DNA of 64,000 nucleotides. It comes from Apostichopus japonicus (lineage: Eukaryota; Echinodermata; Holothuroidea; Aspidochirotida; Stichopodidae). The first letter of the stretch is position 1; each line of letters starts with the position of its first letter. The notes beneath the pieces were generated by a model that made no database searches, was not told where the DNA came from, and saw only the letters and a list, made by a program, of their open reading frames with translations. A program made the position numbers and the translations under genes. Location: NCBI RefSeq assembly GCF_037975245.1, contig NC_092564.1, positions 15,708,984 through 15,772,983 on the forward strand, written 5' to 3'. Of the stretch, positions 58,601 through 64,000 are shown one piece after another.

Positions 58601-61600
58601 GAATAGCCAAGAAATTTATGAGAGACAGTATATTTAAAAAGAAGTCAATTTCCCAAAGGTTATTGATTTCAACCATTTCATGTTCTTCATTCCGACCAAA
58701 GGCCTATACGCGTCAGTAAAAAAATTGGATGTTTTCTTTCTCTCCCCGTTCATCTTAAGTGACCCCAATTGCAAAGAGTTACGAACCCATATACAAGGTC
58801 ATTTGTAATAAATAACAGTAATTTCGTATTTGGCGTTTCTTCACCCGCTTTGTCCGCTAATTTGGAAGGTTGGTTCACAGAAAACCTGGCAACCCTGGTA
58901 CTCTTTAAGAAAAGTCACCCATGATAGAACCTGGGTACGAAAAACCAAACAACGAACCGACTGATCCGCTCTCGTATCCCTTGCATCGAGACCAACTTTG
59001 TGATCACGACTTTGTGATTTACGATTCCCCTAGAAGGGGAACATATAGCTTACACATGACCTTAGCCAAAAGGCCGAGAAGCAACCCTGGGTGTACAATT
59101 TGATCCCGAGAGGAGACTGAGTCGTGTTTGGCGTCTTTCAATCACTCTCTCTCTCTTTCTCGTTCAGGGCTGCATTCAGGCAGCTGCATGGCCGCGTTTT
59201 TGGTCCGTTTGATCCAGCAAATGCGCTGACGAGCATCAAACGGACCAGTTGACTGGTCCGTTTGATGCTTTGCATTTGCGCAATAGGTCCTTTTGGTGAT
59301 ATTGGTTAGCGTGATGATGGGGTGGAGCTATTTGTTCAATGGGAAACATTATGCTGATGTATATTCATGTGCATGCTTCATTATATTTTTACATTATCAG
59401 CTAGTTTTCAACCAAGTTTTGATTGCGGTTCCCATTATGACTGCTTTAAAAATGAGGAATTCGACATTCCAAAGGCTATTGTAAACGTGTAACATCGAAC
59501 TAATTTAAAATACTCGGCAGCCACGAGGAGAGATTGGAAGAGCTTCGGAGTACGTTGCAGTATATTTGAATATAAATGAAATGTAGGTGATAATAATTGT
59601 GAATTATCGGTGCTTGGGCCCTATAGACAATATTTGTAATAGAGACTAAGAATTCCTTGGTTAATTTCGTTACCAAGCACAACAAGTTTACAATAGCTTA
59701 TATTTTTAATTAGGTCTTTACGCGAGGTTGTGATAATAAATACTTTTCGACTCTTGTGTGCGGTTTGAAAAGGAGGAGGGGAGGGGGGGGGGCGGGGGTG
59801 TACACCGCATCCCCTCGTTGTACACGCCTATGAACCAACCTTAGTAATGAAAAGTAACCATTCATTCTCCCTTGAATCTTTGACGATCACTGAATCGTAG
59901 TGGTACTCTTCAAGGCGACCCATGTCACTTATCTCTTCAAGCTTGTCATTTGGCCATGTCGAAAAAATATCAAGATCTCTGGAGAGAAATATTAGGATAA
60001 CGATGATATTAAAAATCAAGGACGTTGGAGAGTTGAAGAAAATGACTAAAGGTTCAAAATTGATTTATTGCTATAAAATATATATACGTTCATATTTTAA
60101 GAGTTCGAAGTAGGTTCAAAAGATGAAGGTTAAAATTATCAAGTTTCTATATATTAAAAAAATCAAAACAATTTTGTGCAAAACTATATAGTTTCAGACT
60201 ATGTACTTGTTACACATTGGTACATATATTGGGTTGATGGCTACATATTTTTAATGTATATACGATGTCACAAGATTCAAGACTGGTAGGGTGGGGGGGG
60301 GGGCGCTCTCATGAGTCGGTTGACTGTTAAACTTGGTGGGGAAATACCGGCATTTAAATCATTGCTGTTATAATTATTGGGGACTTTCGCTCCATTCCCC
60401 GATATCTGTCGCCCGATGTATATATGTTATCTAACCTGAAGAATTTCAGTCTATACTGAAACTCCTGTTGGATGTGATGATGGATTCCTCCCCCTCCCCC
60501 CCCTCCCCCCCTCCCCCGATGTCTGTCGCCCGGTGAATATATATGTTGTCTAACCTGAAGAATTTCAGTCTATACTGAAACTCCTGTTGGATGTGAAAAT
60601 GGAGACCGTTGTCAAAGAACTCATCCTTGTCGACGATCAGTAGCTCGGTATCTTCCAGACACATGATGGTGGCCATCCGGGGCACGTCCTTGAGAAGAGC
60701 GATCTCCTAAAAGTAAAAGGAAGATGAAAATAGAACGATTAATTTTATGCATGTATGTATTTTAGATCCTCCTGCAAGCAGGAACTCGCGAAGAAGCCAT
60801 CATTGGCTTATCAAAGCCGCAAGCTGACCGAAGTCAGTCTCTTACATTCGTATTTAACGTCCATGATTATGAATTATCAATTGTCAACAACTCTGTAACT
60901 GGTCGACATACATTAATCTTGGAGTGACTCGAACTGGGGACCTAATGATTGGAAGGCACCGGCGTTAACCGGTGATCTACTAGAACACTCTTAGAAGATT
61001 CGTGAAAATGTTAAATGATTTAATTGTTTGAATAGTTTTCGTTTGCTGAAAATTTACTGAATTATTGGATAGGTCAAAAAGATATTACACAGCATGCCAA
61101 TTTCGTTTACTTTCTATTGCGCCATGATTTTCTTTAATAAGGTAAGTTTATCAATGTAATTCTCTTGGTGTAAAGGAACGATAAGTCCCACAAAATGAAC
61201 GTAACTGGATTTGTGTGTGTGGGCGGGGGGGGGGGGGGTAGCTGGATATGTATGGGATGAATAGGGAGGGGGAGGATGGGGATGTAGATATTTTATGAGA
61301 GAGGAAATGTATCTGATCATATATAAAACACTAAAACTTACACCAAAGCAAACACCTTTCCTCAACACGGTGACTTCTTTCTTGGTAAAGACACTCTCCT
61401 CATCTTCGTCCAGAGTGACGCAGACAGCTCCAGAGAAGATGAAATAGAATGAGAATCCTGGATGGCCTTTACGAATCACGACTCTCCTCCGACCGTATCT
61501 ATGCAAAACATACATACAAAGAAATATCCAAGGTAAAATACAGGACAGAACAATGCATGAGTAAATCAATCGAAAAGTTATGTAACACGCATTTATCAGT

Positions 61601-63800
61601 GTGACTCATTGTGTATGGTTTACTCTGGTGTTATAATATCACTGTTAGTATATATCTACCGGGATAGAACTCTCTACACTTATGTAACACGTATTTACCA
61701 GGATAACTCATTGTGTATGTTTTACTCTGGTGTTATAATATCACTGTTAGTATCTTCCAAAGTTCTATACTTCTACTGCCGGATAGAACTCTCAACACTT
61801 ATGTAACACGTATTTACCAGTGTGACACATTGTGTATGTTTTACTCTAGTGTATATATAATATCACTGTTACTCTCCACACTTACTTTTGATATCTGACG
61901 ACTTTGGCGATGAGATTTTGCATCTTTTTGCTGTATTTACGGAAACTGTGCAATCCTCGCATCAGATTACACATAATACGGATATCTTCTTGTGTTCTCT
62001 CTTCGGGTTTCTTCTCGAGAATCACGTGACCTGTCTTCGGCCAATGAAACTGCACGAAACCAAAATAAATAAATATATAACGATTATAAATTAAATGCTG
62101 AACATCTCAATTAGAAGAAAACTAGTAAAACGGTTTTCTCCAAAAATTGATTAACAAAGAATATAGCATATGAACGAAGAATCATCCGTTCCCAATTCCT
62201 CACTACTATTGCACTCTTAGTTTGTATTCACTGTGATGCTCTATTTTGGTCCCCACTTTGCATATCTGACCTGGGTCGAAATCAAATTGTTATAATAACC
62301 TGGACTAGTCTGAAAGTATACACAATAGAGAGTATATGTATTAAATATTGCTGGAAGGGTTTGGTTATTTAAATGTGTGATGGGATACAGGTTACAAAAT
62401 TTGGGTCGAATTGGTGAACATTTGCCAAATGAACATCAATGTTTCCTTGCGTTTCTTAAATCCAGATGGCTGTTGATCCCTCGCGTTTGTTGCTGTTGTC
62501 TGTAGTGATGTTTAGCACATTAGACTACTCTAAAGTTACACTCAAACATTAAGCAAAAAAAAAAAAACGACCAATGACTGTAGTTACAACACTGGTCGGA
62601 AAGTTCACGGAAATTAAACTCCTTCGCGCCTTGTTACTCTGCGTTACCGTACGCAACTATCACGCATAGGAGAGTACCAGGTTTATTATGGAGGGAGGGA
62701 AAGGGGGGGGGGTCGGTACTCTAAAGAACAGCGATACGTAATTGTTTAACTCAGGCTAGTTATCAGAGAGTATAAAGCAGGGAAACGATTAACCTCAATA
62801 ATCTGAGGTTGCAGAGGAAATAAATATTGAAAAAAACTGTCTGAATTTCTTACCTCGTGGTTAGTTTTATAGTCGCCTGCGTTGAATGTGATAGTTTCTT
62901 TCGATGTTTCATTTTCTTGTACATAAACCACTTGCTGACCCTTTGAGAGTTTGTTCACCATGTCAGTTATCCCTGCGGCAAACGCCCCTTTTCCCGCTTC
63001 CGTCGCATATCGGTTGAGATTAATCTGCACACGACACATAAATTGCACACGAGCCGCAGCATGACGAAACTTTGCCAATGGCTGTTGAGAGTAAAAGAAG
63101 ATCACGTCTGTTTCTGATTCACTTTTTATTTTTTTATTTAATTTGGACCTTTTGTGTTGAGTCTGAAATTTATCAGATTGTCTTCAATTTTTCACATTAC
63201 AAATTAGAGATTCACATCATTTTTTCATATTCAGAGTTCCCTCTTTCCTTATATATACCCTGCACGCATGTGTACATTGTATAATTCCGTGTATGGTACA
63301 TAACGTAGTTGAATCCCCACCTCACCCCCCCCCCCCCCAACACGTGGAATTTGAGCATTTGTCCCTGAATCGAGTTCTGGGTTTTTGTCAAATGAGTCGG
63401 TACATGACAGCCCCCTCCCTAAACCCTTTCATCACTTTCTCCATTCCATCACCCCTTGTTTTATCAATCACGCCTACAGCTGATCTAAAGTTAATCAGCC
63501 GATGTTCTGTAAAAGTCATAGTTACGGAGAGTCAAATGTTCCATAAATGTCGAAAAAGTGAAGAGTCATGCTTATGTTGAATTTGACATGATGATGGACG
63601 TAATGACATATTGTATTTTGTTTCGACATGTTCATACGGAATTGTCACATGTTGATATGAAATTGGACATAAATATATATATATTAACTTTGACAATTCA
63701 CTTTCTTTTTCGACATTTATGGAACGTTTGGCTCTCCGTAGAAAGTATTGGTACTTACATTCTGGTATTTCTTATCGCTCCTATTTTCTTGGCCTCTCTC
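52318..63800 (-). CDS. CNBD2: CNBD2-like protein with cyclic-nucleotide-binding domains, 5' end outside the window
   Basis: Exons in coding order: 63759-63800, 62854-63081, 61886-62049, 61342-61498, 60555-60706, 59840-59978, 58075-58291, 56159-56339, 54273-54405, 53012-53447, 52318-52607. The joined frame is open for 2139 nt (712 residues and stop). CNBD2 is a cyclic-nucleotide-binding protein expressed in sperm in mammals. Counting from the first visible residue: the FHWPK and SFRKYSKKMQ segment, then a CNB fold (about 146-245) with YGRRRVVIRKGHPGFSFYFI and the cassette FGEIALLKDVPRMAT, which keeps Glu198 and Arg207 for the cyclic phosphate. A second, degenerate CNB-like part starts at RDLDIFSTWPNDKLEEI, and its GPGQCFG segment lacks the Glu/Arg cassette. 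The tail is rich in Ser, Arg and Pro and ends SVKKK. The first coding exon lies beyond base 63800. Family assignment is from memory. Confidence 0.85.
54807..55478. repeat. Tandem duplication, two units of about 336 bp
   Basis: Unit starts are 54807 and 55143 ('tttaatggccatccagggtc'). Both contain 'aggcctgaaaaagcc', 'atcgttactatt', 'aatccttgtttttatt' and 'ccccctatctaaa.ataacggcgttt' in the same order. The units have diverged by substitutions and small indels. It lies in a CNBD2 intron. Confidence 0.85.
55713..55740. repeat. Perfect 12-bp inverted repeat with 4-base loop
   Basis: CAGGGAGTTGTT and AACAACTCCCTG surround CCAT, in a CNBD2 intron. It would form a hairpin in single-stranded DNA or RNA. 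No role is evident. Confidence 0.85.
56618..57816 (+). mobile_element. Helitron-like non-autonomous repeat, copy 2 (about 1.2 kb)
   Basis: Collinear with 34129-35356 over its full length and only lightly diverged. Near the 3' end a 'gatagagt' unit is expanded (about 57709-57768, seven to eight units), where copy 1 has about two. It lies in the intron between CNBD2 exons 58075-58291 and 56159-56339, opposite to the gene. Confidence 0.65.
58960..59085 (-). pseudogene. U2 snRNA-like pseudogene
   Basis: On the minus strand the sequence from about 59082 reads GCTTCTCGGCCTTTTGGC and TAAGGTCATGTGTA, matching the 5' end of U2 snRNA (stem-loop I and start of the branch-site region). The branch-point recognition sequence GTAGTA is not present. 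The sequence then jumps to a CCCCTTCTAGGGG stem that resembles U2 stem-loop IIb. A convincing Sm site is not seen. It lies in a CNBD2 intron and is most likely a deleted pseudogene. Confidence 0.6.
59232..59269. repeat. Perfect 18-bp inverted repeat with 2-base centre
   Basis: AGCATCAAACGGACCAGT, then TG, then its exact reverse complement. The sequence GGTCCGTTTGAT also occurs once more at about 59200. It lies about 150 bases from the U2-like pseudogene, in a CNBD2 intron. Confidence 0.95.
60397..60597 (-). repeat. Duplicated 3' end of a CNBD2 exon with its splice donor
   Basis: Bases 60397-60477 repeat 60515-60596 with few differences. The repeat includes 42 bases of the end of exon 60555-60706 and its donor CTTCAG|GTTAGA, so a decoy donor lies at 60434-60435 in the intron. 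A C/T-rich stretch separates the copies. Confidence 0.85.
60750..60988 (-). mobile_element. tRNA-derived SINE, copy 4
   Basis: Has the tail, hairpin, body and B-box of the family, but the A-box has decayed ('taaccggtgatctac' on the plus strand). It lies in the CNBD2 intron just upstream of exon 60555-60706. Confidence 0.85.
61578..61882. repeat. Minisatellite, three units of 102-119 bp, touching a splice donor
   Basis: Units start near 61578, 61680 and 61799 ('tatgtaacacgtatttaccag', then 'cattgtgtatg', then 'ttataatatcactgtta'). The last unit ends next to the donor of CNBD2 exon 61886-62049. The donor sequence resembles the unit junction with one change (GTAAGTGTGGAGAG against ATAAGTGTAGAGAG). 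Confidence 0.8.
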
Positions 63801-64000
63801 CTTTAGTGATAAAAAAAATATATATTTATATATTCAAAATAACGTAATGTTATTATATGAGACAGGGAGAATGGAGTGGATGTGAGCATTTGATATATTT
63901 ATACACATATAATATAGTACACATAATATTTTGATTTGATTTTAAGGTGGGAGGGGCTATTAAACAAAATGGTGCTATATTTTACAACTTTAGAAACAAT
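63801..64000. other. 5' intron of the CNBD2-like gene at the window edge
   Basis: AT-rich sequence with a T-rich tract that would serve the acceptor of exon 63759-63800. No further exon can be recognised before the end of the window. Confidence 0.5.

Noticed and set aside
58960-59085. A functional U2 snRNA gene
   Set aside because: The branch-point recognition sequence and a convincing Sm site are missing, so only a pseudogene or derived repeat is supported.

Overview
This window is nuclear DNA of an animal. Genes are split by introns with GT..AG borders, introns are AT-rich and full of microsatellites, and several families of DNA transposons, a tRNA-derived SINE, LINE remnants and a Helitron-like repeat are interspersed. 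The gene set (cholinesterase-type esterases with a tetramerisation tail, DNAAF4, CCDC12, CNBD2) fits a ciliated marine invertebrate. An echinoderm-like deuterostome is my best guess, but the species cannot be fixed from the sequence. All exon models come from splice sites and reading frame, because no transcript data were available.

Layout. 1-8112: no gene seen; it holds a nested terminal-inverted-repeat element (3130-4466), a SINE copy and simple repeats. 8113-19495 (+): esterase gene A, 11 exons, 634 residues. 19496-23535: intergenic, with microsatellites. 23536-33159 (+): esterase gene B, 11 exons, 600 residues, a tandem paralogue of A with the same exon phases throughout. 33160-36912: intergenic, with a 1.2-kb Helitron-like repeat. 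36913-38016 (-): DNAAF4 (DYX1C1), whose coding region lies on one exon; candidate leader exons lie at 40428-40540 and just above 43994. 46659-50448 (+): CCDC12, six exons, 171 residues. 52318-63800 (-): CNBD2-like gene, 11 exons in view, 5' end beyond the window; it converges with CCDC12.

Biology. The two esterases carry a signal peptide, an oxyanion-hole HGGG, a catalytic triad, the three cholinesterase disulfides and a last exon coding for a tail that matches the cholinesterase T-peptide (three Trp at heptad spacing, then a Cys). Both lack the choline-binding Trp, so they look like secreted or anchored oligomeric esterases that may not act on acetylcholine. Copy B has also changed the residue before the active serine (Glu to Gly) and the triad acid (Glu to Asp). 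DNAAF4 assembles axonemal dynein arms, and CNBD2 is known mainly from sperm, so both point to cilia or flagella. CCDC12 is a spliceosome component.

No wholly new system is evident. The strongest leads are the divergent T-tailed esterase pair, a U2 snRNA-like pseudogene beside a perfect 18-bp hairpin, a 31-bp hairpin insertion with a 7-bp target duplication, and repeat duplications that touch CNBD2 splice donors.
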